From JBBREP01 sp036501845 (GTDB lineage Bacteria > Actinomycetota > Acidimicrobiia > IMCC26256 > PALSA-610), in NCBI GenBank assembly GCA_036501845.1, contig DASXZO010000028.1, positions 1 to 64,000 on the forward strand: DNA of 64,000 nucleotides, in the 5' to 3' direction. Below the pieces are notes generated by a model that was not told the origin of the DNA, did not search any database, and worked only from the letters and a program-made list of their open reading frames with translations. Of the stretch, positions 8,489-16,594 are shown piece by piece. Within the stretch, counting starts at the first letter, position 1; every line of letters starts with the position of its first letter. Made by a program: the position numbers and the translations under genes.

Positions 8489-8616
8489 AGGCCCGTCCTC
8501 CTCCGTCTCCGCCGGCCGCGCGCCGGTACCCGAGTCGTGAACGACGGAAACCGTGTCGAGGTTATGGGCGCGTCGGCCCAGGTGGATCATCCGGGGCGGG
8601 TCAGCGCAGATTGTGG

Positions 8617-10233
8617 TCAGGCGAGGTCGGTGAGTCGTTGGCGGTCGTTCAGCATCGCTGCCGCGAGGTCGCCGGTGTCGCCGATTCGCGCGGCGGCACT
8701 CCGGACGGTCCAGCGGTCGGAACGCAGCTCAGGGTCATCGAGCTCGTCCCAGCTGATCGGCATCGATACGGGCGCGCCCGCGGCCGCGCGCACGCTGTAC
8801 GGCGCCACCAGCGTTTTGTTCACCGCGTTCTGCGTGTAGTCGAGGCGAGCGCGCCCGCCGCGGCTGCGTTTCTCCCATTCGTCGCTCACGAGATCGGGAA
8901 CCACGCGTGCGATCGTTCGCGAGAGACGCTCCACCCATGCGCGTGTTTCGTCGAATGTCATCACCGGCTCGATCGGCACCCACACCTGGAGGCCGCGCCG
9001 GCCTGACGTCTTGGGGTAGCCGCGCACGTCGAGGTGCTCGAGGGCCGTGCGGTGCAGGCGGGCGAGGGTGACCACCTCGTCCCATGTGGTGTCGGGACCA
9101 GGGTCGATGTCGATGAGCGCGTACGTGGGCCGGTGCACGTCGGCGACACACGAGGTCCACGGATGGACTTCGACCGCGCCGTGGTTGGCGAGCCACGCGA
9201 GCGCGGCGGCACTGTCGGCCACGAGGTAGGTCTCGCTCTCGCCTTTGCCGGCCTCCTCGTTGTGCCAGCGCGGGATCCAGTCGGGTGTGTACGCCGGCGC
9301 CTGCTTCTGCCAAAAGCCCTTACCCTCGACGCCGTCGGGATAGCGGTGCAGGTTGAGAGGCCGGTCGACGAGATGCGGCAGCAGCACCGGAGCGATCGAT
9401 GCGTAGTAGCGGATCAGGTCGCGCTTCGTGAGTGGGCCATCGTCGCCCTGCGCGGGGAACAGCACCTTGTCGAGGTTGGTGAGCGCCAGCTCCTGACCGC
9501 CGATCGTCCATGTGCCCTTTCCGCCCATTGCGTCGAGCGCGGCGATCTCGTCATCGCTCGCGCCGTCGAACGTTGCCCGTGGGTGCAGTGTGATCTCGCC
9601 CTCCTCGCGGGTCCACGCCCGCTCCGGGTGGGCCTTCACCTCGTCGTTCGTGAGCCCGCTCAGCACCGAACGCGGATGATCTTCGGGATCCCAGCCGTCG
9701 ACGGCGGCGTCATCGCGCTTGTGGAGCGCGAGCCACTGCTCCTTGTTGCCCTCGCGGCGCGCCGTGCGCACGAGCACCACGCGCCCGTGCAACTTCTCAC
9801 CGTTCAGGTCCACGTGGATCTCTCCGTTGTCGACCGCGCGGCGCGCGTCGTCGGCGCCGTGCAGCTCCCACGTGCCGGTGTCCCACACGATCACGTCGCC
9901 GCCGCCGTATTCGCCGGCCGGGATCACCCCTTCGAACAGGGCGTATTCCAACGGGTGGTCCTCTACGTGCACCGCGAGATGGCGAGCGCCGGGATCGAGC
10001 GTGATGCCCTTCGGCACCGCCCAGCTCACGAGCACACCATCGATCTCGAGGCGGAAGTCGTAGTGGAGCGCGCGGGCGCGGTGGCGTTGCACCACGAACC
10101 GCGGCAGGCCGTCGGGGTTCGGTGCGAGCGCGCCGGCCGGCTCGGGAGTCTTGTCGAAGTCGCGCTTGGCTTGGTAGGCGCCGAGCGGCGCGGGCTTGGT
10201 GGTGTGCGTGGTGTGGCTCGAGCTCCGGGCCAT
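8617..10233 (-). CDS. LigD-like protein: 3'-phosphoesterase plus polymerase/primase, no ligase domain
   Basis: The 538-residue product contains two LigD modules in the order PE then Pol. The phosphoesterase module (about residues 40-190) shows HYDFRLEIDGVLVSWAVPKG, with His57 and Asp59 as likely metal/catalytic residues, and the IPAGEYGGG motif. The AEP-type polymerase module (about residues 245-530) has LTNLDKVLFP, the RPLNLHRYPDG segment and the catalytic Asp pair of IDIDPG (Asp375, Asp377). It should process 3' ends and fill gaps in end joining. The ATP-dependent ligase domain is absent, and neither Ku nor a ligase gene is adjacent, so these must be encoded elsewhere if the pathway works. 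Confidence 0.9.
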   Translation of the reverse strand: MARSSSHTTHTTKPAPLGAYQAKRDFDKTPEPAGALAPNPDGLPRFVVQRHRARALHYDFRLEIDGVLVSWAVPKGITLDPGARHLAVHVEDHPLEYALFEGVIPAGEYGGGDVIVWDTGTWELHGADDARRAVDNGEIHVDLNGEKLHGRVVLVRTARREGNKEQWLALHKRDDAAVDGWDPEDHPRSVLSGLTNDEVKAHPERAWTREEGEITLHPRATFDGASDDEIAALDAMGGKGTWTIGGQELALTNLDKVLFPAQGDDGPLTKRDLIRYYASIAPVLLPHLVDRPLNLHRYPDGVEGKGFWQKQAPAYTPDWIPRWHNEEAGKGESETYLVADSAAALAWLANHGAVEVHPWTSCVADVHRPTYALIDIDPGPDTTWDEVVTLARLHRTALEHLDVRGYPKTSGRRGLQVWVPIEPVMTFDETRAWVERLSRTIARVVPDLVSDEWEKRSRGGRARLDYTQNAVNKTLVAPYSVRAAAGAPVSMPISWDELDDPELRSDRWTVRSAAARIGDTGDLAAAMLNDRQRLTDLA

Positions 10234-10275
10234 GGTTCGACGCTACCCAGACATGCTCACGGGTAAGGCCTGGGG

Positions 10276-11091
10276 ATGCCCGACACCGATACGGAACCCG
10301 AAACCGGGGCCGCGAACCCACTCGCCGACACGCTGGCGCGCTCGGTCGACGAGGGCGAGCGCCGCCTCGCACGCACGTGGCCGTCACTGCTCGCCACGGG
10401 CACGGTCGGCGGGATCGATGTGGGCATCGGCCTCCTCGCGATGCTCGTGGTGCGGCAGCAGACCGGCTCGCCGCTACTCGGAGCGCTCGCATTCGGTATC
10501 GGGTTCGTGGCGCTCACGCTCGCGGGAAGTGAGCTGTTCACCGAGAACTTCATGATCCCGCTCACTGCGTTCGTGACGCGTGACGTGCCATTCCGGTCGG
10601 TGCTGCGGCTCTGGGTCGGCACCGCGGTGACGAACCTGCTCGGTGGTTGGGTGATCACCGGGCTCGTGATGACCGCGTTGCCCGACCTGAATCACACTGC
10701 AGTGCAGATCGGCAGCGTGTATCCGTCGTGGGGCATCGGCCGGCAGTCGTTTGCCGCCGGCGTGCTCGGCGGTGTGGTGATCACGCTGCTCACGTGGATG
10801 GAGCGCTCCACCGAGTCGGTGCCGGCGCGACTTGTTGCCGCGGTGGCGATCGCGTTCACGCTCACGGCGCCGCCGCTCAACCACGCCGTGGTGTCGTCGC
10901 TCGAGATGTTCGCGGCGTTGCACGCGGGCGCACCGTTCTCGTACCTCGACTGGGCCGGTGCCGCGGCGTGGGCCGCGCTCGCCAACGCGGTGGGCGGTGT
11001 GGTGTTCGTGACGATGCTCAGGTTGCTCCAGATCGGACGCGGGCCGATCATCGAAGAACGCGAACGCGCCGACAGCAACGACAACTCGTAG
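10276..11091 (+). CDS. Formate/nitrite transporter (FNT) family channel
   Basis: The 271-residue protein has six hydrophobic segments separated by the characteristic half-helix region ELFTENFMIPLTA, which matches the FNT family. It resembles the YfdC-like branch more than FocA or NirC. FNT proteins are pentameric channels for small monovalent anions such as formate, nitrite or hydrosulfide. The first 40 residues are hydrophilic and cytoplasmic. The gene is divergent from the LigD-like gene across 42 bases and ends before a bidirectional hairpin. No associated formate or nitrite enzyme is nearby, so the substrate is open. Confidence 0.87.
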   Translation: MPDTDTEPETGAANPLADTLARSVDEGERRLARTWPSLLATGTVGGIDVGIGLLAMLVVRQQTGSPLLGALAFGIGFVALTLAGSELFTENFMIPLTAFVTRDVPFRSVLRLWVGTAVTNLLGGWVITGLVMTALPDLNHTAVQIGSVYPSWGIGRQSFAAGVLGGVVITLLTWMERSTESVPARLVAAVAIAFTLTAPPLNHAVVSSLEMFAALHAGAPFSYLDWAGAAAWAALANAVGGVVFVTMLRLLQIGRGPIIEERERADSNDNS

Positions 11092-11101
11092 CCAGCCGGC
11101 A

Positions 11102-11149
11102 CCGTGGTCCCACAGAACGGTTGCTTTCGACAGTTTCATGGGACCACGG
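11102..11149. terminator. Bidirectional hairpin between convergent genes
   Basis: An 11-bp perfect inverted repeat (11102-11112 with 11139-11149) encloses 26 bases. The right arm lies inside the last codons of the alkB-like gene. It probably ends transcription from both the FNT gene and the repair gene, although the loop is long. Confidence 0.5.
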
Positions 11150-11756
11150 GAACGTGGGCGGGGCGGCACCAGCGCCATGAGCATGAGATGCGCGGGCCCG
11201 ACGACCGCTTCTTCGGCACCGAGTGCTCCCATCCCATCTGGCACGCACCGCCCATCACCAGCAGGTCACCCGCCGCCGGCGCGACGTCGACCGAGCGACC
11301 GCCGCCCTTGGGCCTGATGAGGAACGGCCGGCGCGCGCCAAGCGTCACGATCGCGATGCGCGTGTCGCCGAGCTCGCGCAGCTCGCGATCGGCATGCCAG
11401 GCCACACTGTCGTCGCCGTCGCGGTAGTAGTTGCAGCCGACTGTGGGCAGCCGCACGCCGAGGCCCGCTTCGAGATGCTTGGTCATGGTGCCGAACGCGG
11501 GATGCGGGCGGGCGTCGCCACGCGCGTACCAGCGCGACAGGCGGGGATCGTCGAGCATGCGGTCGTACATGCGGCGCCGCCCGCACTTCCAGTCGACCTT
11601 GGAGATGAGCGCCTCGAGCAGCGTGTCGGCGCCGAGCAGCCACACGCGCGTCACGTCCACCCACGACTGTTCGTCGAGGGTGATGCGTTCGGGAGTCGCG
11701 CCTTCGTCGACGCGCGGCTCGCCGGCCCCGAGGAGCGTCGGCTGATAGGTCGCCAC
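11136..11756 (-). CDS. alkB: AlkB-like 2-oxoglutarate/Fe(II) dioxygenase (alkylated-DNA repair)
   Basis: The 206-residue protein matches AlkB demethylases, which oxidatively remove alkyl groups from DNA bases. The Fe(II) ligands appear as HADREL (HxD) and the His of WEHSVPK. The 2-oxoglutarate-binding arginines appear as the R-x5-R motif in GPRISCSWR. NYYRDGDDSVAWHAD and ARRPFLIRPKGGG are also family-typical. I place the start at GTG 11756. An upstream TTG would add 12 residues. The C-terminal tail after the second arginine is short and Pro-rich, and runs into the terminator hairpin. The reading frame was checked and is intact. Confidence 0.87.
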   Translation of the reverse strand: MATYQPTLLGAGEPRVDEGATPERITLDEQSWVDVTRVWLLGADTLLEALISKVDWKCGRRRMYDRMLDDPRLSRWYARGDARPHPAFGTMTKHLEAGLGVRLPTVGCNYYRDGDDSVAWHADRELRELGDTRIAIVTLGARRPFLIRPKGGGRSVDVAPAAGDLLVMGGACQMGWEHSVPKKRSSGPRISCSWRWCRPAHVPVVP

Positions 11757-11825
11757 GCCCGCGACGCTAATCAAACATGCGTTCGTATCCAACCCCGCAC
11801 GAGACCGGGGAACGAGCGGTGGTCG

Positions 11826-13193
11826 TCAGGCCGCGAAGGTGATGGGGAGGCGCACGGAGCTCTTCGGGTCGACCGAGCCGGCGTTGTTCACCACGATCTG
11901 GCATGGGTTCGTGGCGTCGCAGGTGCCGTCGCCGACCTTGCCGGTGACGATCTTCACCGTGACCGTTCCCGAGCCGGTGGGGTCGGCGTGCAGGAGCGCC
12001 CCGTTCGTGAAGCCGCACGACGACTCGCTGAGCGGCGACGTGGGCGAGTGAGCGCACTCGAGCACGTTCACGGTCTTGCCGGCCTGGTAGCCGCTCCACG
12101 TGACGGTCACGGTCTGGCCGCTGTGCAGGCTCTGCTGCGGTGTGACCGTGGCGTGCAGCTCGAGTTTCGGTGGCGGCACGGTCGTCACCGTGGCCGTCGA
12201 TCCCGCCGTGAGGGCGTCGTGCAGTGTGGTCGCGCCGGGCTTGGCATCGGACGCGAGGCGTACGAGCGCGGCAGTGTCGTGGAGCAGGTAGCCGCGGAAG
12301 AAGTCGGTGGTGGTTGCGCGCACGCTGGCTCCGCTCGGCGCGGCCGACCCTGCGGCCGAACCGTGGTCGCCACCGATCACGGTGAGCAGCGCCTTGGGAC
12401 CGTGCGCGTCGTTGTAGGCCGTGACGCCGTCGTCGTAGGGGATGACCTCATCGTCGGAGCCGTGCACGAACAGGATCGGCGGGATGCGTGAGAAGTCGTA
12501 GTGGCCGCCGTCGAACGTTGCCGACTGCGTGCCCGCGAGTACCTCGGCGGCTTTGATGCGCGAATCGAAACAGCATGTGTTGGCCACGAGTCCGAGTGTG
12601 GTGATCGCGCCGTTCGAATGCCCCGCGGCTCCGACCTCGTTCGGGTTGACGAGCCCCGAGAGCGGATTGCCCCTGCTGGCCGAGGCCGAGAGCACCGACG
12701 TGATGACGAAGCTGATGTCACCCGGTTGGTTCGACAGGTCGTTCTCGTCGGCGCCGCCGGGCGTCGCGGTGTTGGTGAGCGGGAATGTGGGTGCGGCCAC
12801 CACGAAGCCTTCACTGGCCCAGTAGTTCAGCAACGAGATGTAGTCCCGAGGGCTCGCGCCGAAGCCGTGGGAGAAGGCGATCAACGGGAACGGCGCGCCG
12901 TTACGATCGGCGGGATACACGATCGTGGTCACGAGGGTGCGAGACGGCTTGCCGGGCGCTTGCTTCCACGCCGCGGTCGGTCGGTGCCGATCGACGTACG
13001 TGATCGAGACCTGCTTGATCGCGTGTGCTGTGGCCGGAGTGCTCGTGCCTGTCGCTGCCGGAGTGGACGACCCCGATGCGCCGGCCGACTTCGACGACGT
13101 CGACGAACTCGAGGAGCTGCACGCGCCCAGCACGAGCGCGCCCGTCGCGGCGATGAGCGCCCGTGATACCAACCGTGTCCTGTGACCCACCAT
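11826..13193 (-). CDS. Secreted lipoprotein alpha/beta hydrolase with neocarzinostatin-like C-terminal domain
   Basis: The 455-residue protein starts with a lipoprotein signal (VLGAC lipobox near residue 25) and a Ser-rich linker. An alpha/beta-hydrolase domain of the chlorophyllase/PET-hydrolase-like type follows (about residues 55-330). It has the oxyanion segment FSHGFGASPRDY, the nucleophile GHSNG, an Asp in HGSDDEVIPYDDG and a His in GGDHG. The last 110 residues form a beta-sandwich with paired Cys (VLECAHSP, ESSCGF, GTCDATNPC) that resembles the neocarzinostatin family. It should act on esters outside the cell, with the C-terminal domain as a binding module. The substrate is unknown. 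Confidence 0.8.
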   Translation of the reverse strand: MVGHRTRLVSRALIAATGALVLGACSSSSSSTSSKSAGASGSSTPAATGTSTPATAHAIKQVSITYVDRHRPTAAWKQAPGKPSRTLVTTIVYPADRNGAPFPLIAFSHGFGASPRDYISLLNYWASEGFVVAAPTFPLTNTATPGGADENDLSNQPGDISFVITSVLSASASRGNPLSGLVNPNEVGAAGHSNGAITTLGLVANTCCFDSRIKAAEVLAGTQSATFDGGHYDFSRIPPILFVHGSDDEVIPYDDGVTAYNDAHGPKALLTVIGGDHGSAAGSAAPSGASVRATTTDFFRGYLLHDTAALVRLASDAKPGATTLHDALTAGSTATVTTVPPPKLELHATVTPQQSLHSGQTVTVTWSGYQAGKTVNVLECAHSPTSPLSESSCGFTNGALLHADPTGSGTVTVKIVTGKVGDGTCDATNPCQIVVNNAGSVDPKSSVRLPITFAA

Positions 13194-13201
13194 GGGCACG
13201 C

Positions 13202-13211
13202 AATCTATTGT
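13202..13211. promoter_or_regulatory. Overlapping divergent -10 boxes
   Basis: AATCTATTGT reads as TATTGT (13206-13211) for the rightward sulfatase, seven bases before its ATG. It also reads as TAGATT (13207-13202) for the leftward lipoprotein gene, eight bases before its ATG. Both transcripts would be leaderless, and the two polymerases would exclude each other. Confidence 0.45.
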
Positions 13212-13218
13212 CGGCCGT

Positions 13219-14673
13219 ATGACCAACGTCGTGCTCGTGATGTCCGATCAGCACCGCGCCGACATGATGGGATGCGCGGGCGACGAGGGCGTGCTCACGC
13301 CGAACCTCGACCGCCTGGCGTCGGAGGGCGTGCGCTTCTCGCGAGTGTCGTGCCAAGGACCGCTCTGCATGCCAGCACGCGCCTCGTTCATGACCGAGCG
13401 CTACGTGCGCGATCACGGCGTCTACACGAACTGGGCCGCAATCGCGCAAGACGCGCCCACCTACGTGTGGGCGCTGCGCGAGGCCGGCTACCACACCACG
13501 TTGATCGGTAAGGCGCACCTGTACCACGACGAGGACCGCGCCGCGCACGTGGACGAGCTCGCGCCCCGGCTCCAAGGGCTCGGGTTCTCGGAGGTGCACG
13601 AGACGGGCGACAAGTTCGCCGGGCGCACCAGCAACGCGTACCTCGATCACCTACGCGACGTCGGGCTGCTCGACGCGTACCGCAAGCACATCGCCGACCG
13701 GAGCTACCAGGGCGACAACGAGTCGGGTCAGAACGCCACGAAGCAGGTGCCGATGTGGGACTCCACGCCAATGCCGCTCCCGTTGCCGCATTACGTCGAC
13801 GCGTGGCACGGCATGGAGGCTGCGCGCTGGATCGATCAGTACGACCGCACCGACCCGTTCTTCCTGTTCGTGGGCTTCCCGGGCCCCCACGACCCGTGGG
13901 ACGCGCCGCGCGAAGCCGTCGACCGCTACCGCGACGTGGAGATCTCGATGCCGCGGTCGACGCAGCGCCCCACGATCGAGGGAACCGGGCGTTACGGCAC
14001 GTTGCTGCGCGCGTTCCTCGGGCTCGCCGACACCGACACGATGGACAGCGACGCGATCCGCGGCATGCGGCGCGCCTACAGCGCTGACATCTCGGTGATC
14101 GACGACGGTGTCGGGCTCATCGTGGCCGCGCTCGAACAGCGCGGGCTGCTCGACGACACCTGGATCGTGTACACCAGCGATCACGGCGAGATGGGCGGCA
14201 ACCACGGTCTGATGTCGAAGTGCGTGCTCTACCAGCAGGCTGTGCACGTGCCGCTGATCATCCGGCCGCCGCAGGGCTGCGCGCCGCGTGTGGTGGACGA
14301 GCTCGTCGAGCACATGGACGTGCCTGCAACCGTGCGCGACGCGGCCGGCGCGCCCGCCGTCGATGCGAGCGAGGGCCGTTCACTGCGCGGCCATGCCGAC
14401 CGCGCATCGCAACCGTTGCCCGCTCGCGCGCTCTCGGTCAGCGAAAACTGGGGTTTTGCAGTGTTTGAAACCGAGCGCTACCGCCTGGTGGTCGACGAAG
14501 ACGCGTGCGAACCGTGCCAACTCTTCGACGTGATCGACGATTCCACCGAAGATCACGATCTTCTCGGGGATCCCGCGGCGAAGCCGATCGTCGACGAACT
14601 GATGGGCACGCACGTGCGTCCGTTCCTGCGTACCGCGCCGGCGCGGCCGCACAAGAGCCCGTTCACCGGCTGA
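13219..14673 (+). CDS. Sulfatase family hydrolase (formylglycine-dependent)
   Basis: The 484-residue enzyme starts with the sulfatase metal-binding segment VVLVMSDQHRADMMGC. It carries the maturation motif C-x-P-x-R at Cys50 (LCMPARASF), where the Cys becomes formylglycine. YTSDHGEMGGNHGLMSKC supplies the second metal-site Asp/His. It hydrolyses sulfate (or phosphonate) esters. No signal peptide is present, so it is probably cytoplasmic, like choline- or small-aryl-sulfatases. A sulfatase-modifying enzyme is not encoded in the window. I chose ATG 13219 because TATTGT lies seven bases upstream. It shares a 25-base divergent region with the lipoprotein hydrolase. Confidence 0.87.
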   Translation: MTNVVLVMSDQHRADMMGCAGDEGVLTPNLDRLASEGVRFSRVSCQGPLCMPARASFMTERYVRDHGVYTNWAAIAQDAPTYVWALREAGYHTTLIGKAHLYHDEDRAAHVDELAPRLQGLGFSEVHETGDKFAGRTSNAYLDHLRDVGLLDAYRKHIADRSYQGDNESGQNATKQVPMWDSTPMPLPLPHYVDAWHGMEAARWIDQYDRTDPFFLFVGFPGPHDPWDAPREAVDRYRDVEISMPRSTQRPTIEGTGRYGTLLRAFLGLADTDTMDSDAIRGMRRAYSADISVIDDGVGLIVAALEQRGLLDDTWIVYTSDHGEMGGNHGLMSKCVLYQQAVHVPLIIRPPQGCAPRVVDELVEHMDVPATVRDAAGAPAVDASEGRSLRGHADRASQPLPARALSVSENWGFAVFETERYRLVVDEDACEPCQLFDVIDDSTEDHDLLGDPAAKPIVDELMGTHVRPFLRTAPARPHKSPFTG

Positions 14674-14803
14674 AGCTCGCGCCGCAACAAACGATCACCG
14701 CGCGCGCGGTTCCGCTACGCCAGGTCAACGCTCCCGCGCCGAACCCTCAACGACTAAGCCATCTGTTTCAGTGTGGCGTGGCGCGGCGCCGATAGCGCCT
14801 GCC

Positions 14804-16576
14804 ATGCATCGCACACTGACCTTTCTCGGACGGACCTTCGCAATCACCACGGTGATCGCAATGGTCACCACGGCGCTCGTCGGCTTCGTGGGACTGTCTC
14901 CCGCGGTGGCCCGCGATCCCGGACCGCTCGCCGCGTGGGAGACACCGACGCTCGCCAAGATCCACGTGGCGCCGCCTCCCCCTGGCTCGGTCTATGTCGC
15001 CAACGGTGGCAGTGACAGCAATGCCGGAACGCTTGCGCAGCCGTTCGCAACGATCCACCATGCCCTTGCAGTGGTTGCTGCCGGCGGCACCGTCACGGTG
15101 CGTGGCGGCACGTATCGGGAGTCGCTGGGCGCGATCAAGCACAAGGTGACACTCCAGGCCTATCCCGGCGAGCAGCCGTGGGTGAAGGGCTCGGTCGTGG
15201 TCGCGCCGTCGGCGTTCACGTCGAACGGCGGCGCGTGGTCGACGCCGTTCACCACGAAGATGTGCGACAACTGCTTTCCGGCCGGCGCGCTCGACCCGCT
15301 GTATCCCGCCGCGGGTTACCCCGAGCAGGTGTTCGTCGACGGTGCGCCGCTGCGCCAGGTGCTGAACAAGGACGTGCTCGGTCCGGGCGCGTTCTACGTG
15401 GACCGCAGCGCCGGCCAGCTCTGGCTGAACGACGACCCGACCGGCCACACGATCGAGGTCACCGAGTTGGCGAGTGCGTTCACGATCAGCCCCGCGGCTG
15501 CGGGCACCGTGATTCGCGGCCTCGGCTTCGAGCACTGGGCCACCGTGTACCAGAACGGCACGAACGTTGCTGGGGCATCGAGCGCGCCCAACGTCACCTT
15601 CGACGGCGACACCTTTGCGTGGAGCGCGACGCGTGCGCTCGGGATCTACGGCAACAACGACGTGGTCACGAACTCGAAGTTCCTCAACAACGGTATGAAC
15701 GGCCTTCTCGTGAACGCGGTGTCGGGCTTCGACATCGAGAACAGCGAGATCGCCTACTCCAACTGGGAACACTTCAGCATCGCGTCCACACCGTTCGCGC
15801 AGATCGCCGGCCTCAAGTGCACGAGTTGTTCCAACACGATGATTCGCCGCGACAACTTCCACGACAGCCTGAGCAACGCGCTCTGGTTCGACCGGCTCTC
15901 GTACAACCAAACCGTCGTGTACAACCAGGTGATCCACAACGAGGGCCACGGAATCACGATCGAGGTGTCGGCAAACTCGATCATCGCCGAGAACGTGGTC
16001 GCGAACAACGGGCGTGACGGAATCAAGATCTCTGGCGCCAACGTGGTTGAGGTGTGGAACAACACGAGCGTCGGCAACGGTGGCGCCGAGATCGGCGTGT
16101 ACGAAGATCCGCGTCACACCACGCCGCCGCCCCCGCCCACGAGCGACACCACGTCGGTGCGCATCGGGAACAACATCTTCGAGGACGACGGCTCGTCGAC
16201 CACCTACGTGTTCGACAGCCTCGACGCCACGCATCCGCCCCACGAGACCACGCTGCAGATGATCAGCGCCGACGACCACAACGACTTCGGTCGCACGAAC
16301 CCGACCGATCCGCTGTACACGTTCGCGACGCAGGCGTCACTCTCGAAGTCGGGTCACTACCTCACCGACAAGGACTACTACCTGGTGTCGGGGCGTGAGC
16401 GCTCGAGCAGCATCACCGACGGCATCCCCCTCAGTGTGCTGTTCACCGACCCGAGCACCAACAACTACACGGTGCAGCCGGCCTCGGCCTTGCTGCTGGC
16501 CCAACCGGCGACGATGCCCTCGCCGGTGGCGCAGGCACTCGGCACGGGCACGACCCCGAACCACATCGGCGCATGA
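14804..16576 (+). CDS. Secreted right-handed parallel beta-helix protein
   Basis: The 590-residue product has a Sec signal peptide (TFAITTVIAMVTTALVGFVGL, cleavage near AVARD). A DUF1565-like start follows (VYVANGGSDSNAGTLAQPFATIHHAL), typical of pectate-lyase-fold surface proteins. The middle contains many Asn-rich helix rungs (NSKFLNNGMNGLLVN, NSEIAYSNWEHFSIAS, NQVIHNEGHGITIEV, NVVANNGRDGIKISG). These describe a polysaccharide-binding or lyase-type beta-helix. No catalytic residues can be assigned confidently. A short GGCGC/GCGCC hairpin (14785-14799) lies directly before the start codon and could affect translation. It may act with the upstream sulfatase on a sulfated glycan, but this is speculation. 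Confidence 0.82.
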   Translation: MHRTLTFLGRTFAITTVIAMVTTALVGFVGLSPAVARDPGPLAAWETPTLAKIHVAPPPPGSVYVANGGSDSNAGTLAQPFATIHHALAVVAAGGTVTVRGGTYRESLGAIKHKVTLQAYPGEQPWVKGSVVVAPSAFTSNGGAWSTPFTTKMCDNCFPAGALDPLYPAAGYPEQVFVDGAPLRQVLNKDVLGPGAFYVDRSAGQLWLNDDPTGHTIEVTELASAFTISPAAAGTVIRGLGFEHWATVYQNGTNVAGASSAPNVTFDGDTFAWSATRALGIYGNNDVVTNSKFLNNGMNGLLVNAVSGFDIENSEIAYSNWEHFSIASTPFAQIAGLKCTSCSNTMIRRDNFHDSLSNALWFDRLSYNQTVVYNQVIHNEGHGITIEVSANSIIAENVVANNGRDGIKISGANVVEVWNNTSVGNGGAEIGVYEDPRHTTPPPPPTSDTTSVRIGNNIFEDDGSSTTYVFDSLDATHPPHETTLQMISADDHNDFGRTNPTDPLYTFATQASLSKSGHYLTDKDYYLVSGRERSSSITDGIPLSVLFTDPSTNNYTVQPASALLLAQPATMPSPVAQALGTGTTPNHIGA

Positions 16577-16590
16577 CCGATGTGGTCGGG
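16555..16590. terminator. Bidirectional hairpin terminator
   Basis: A 10-bp perfect stem (16560-16569 with 16577-16586) has a 7-base loop. It extends by four more GC pairs after a single bulged A. It lies between the convergent beta-helix and flavoenzyme genes and overlaps the stop codon of the former. Confidence 0.7.
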
Positions 16591-16594
16591 AGCG

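Noticed and set aside
11136..11244. Apparent frameshift near the 3' end of the alkB-like gene, because another frame reads a plausible hydrophobic sequence (LMLMALVPP).
   Set aside because: The annotated frame keeps the R-x5-R motif (RISCSWR) needed for 2-oxoglutarate binding at the right place, so the gene is intact.
14697..14710. Self-complementary 14-mer after the sulfatase gene, considered as a terminator or operator.
   Set aside because: It is a pure CG alternation with no room for a proper loop, and such runs arise easily in this base composition.
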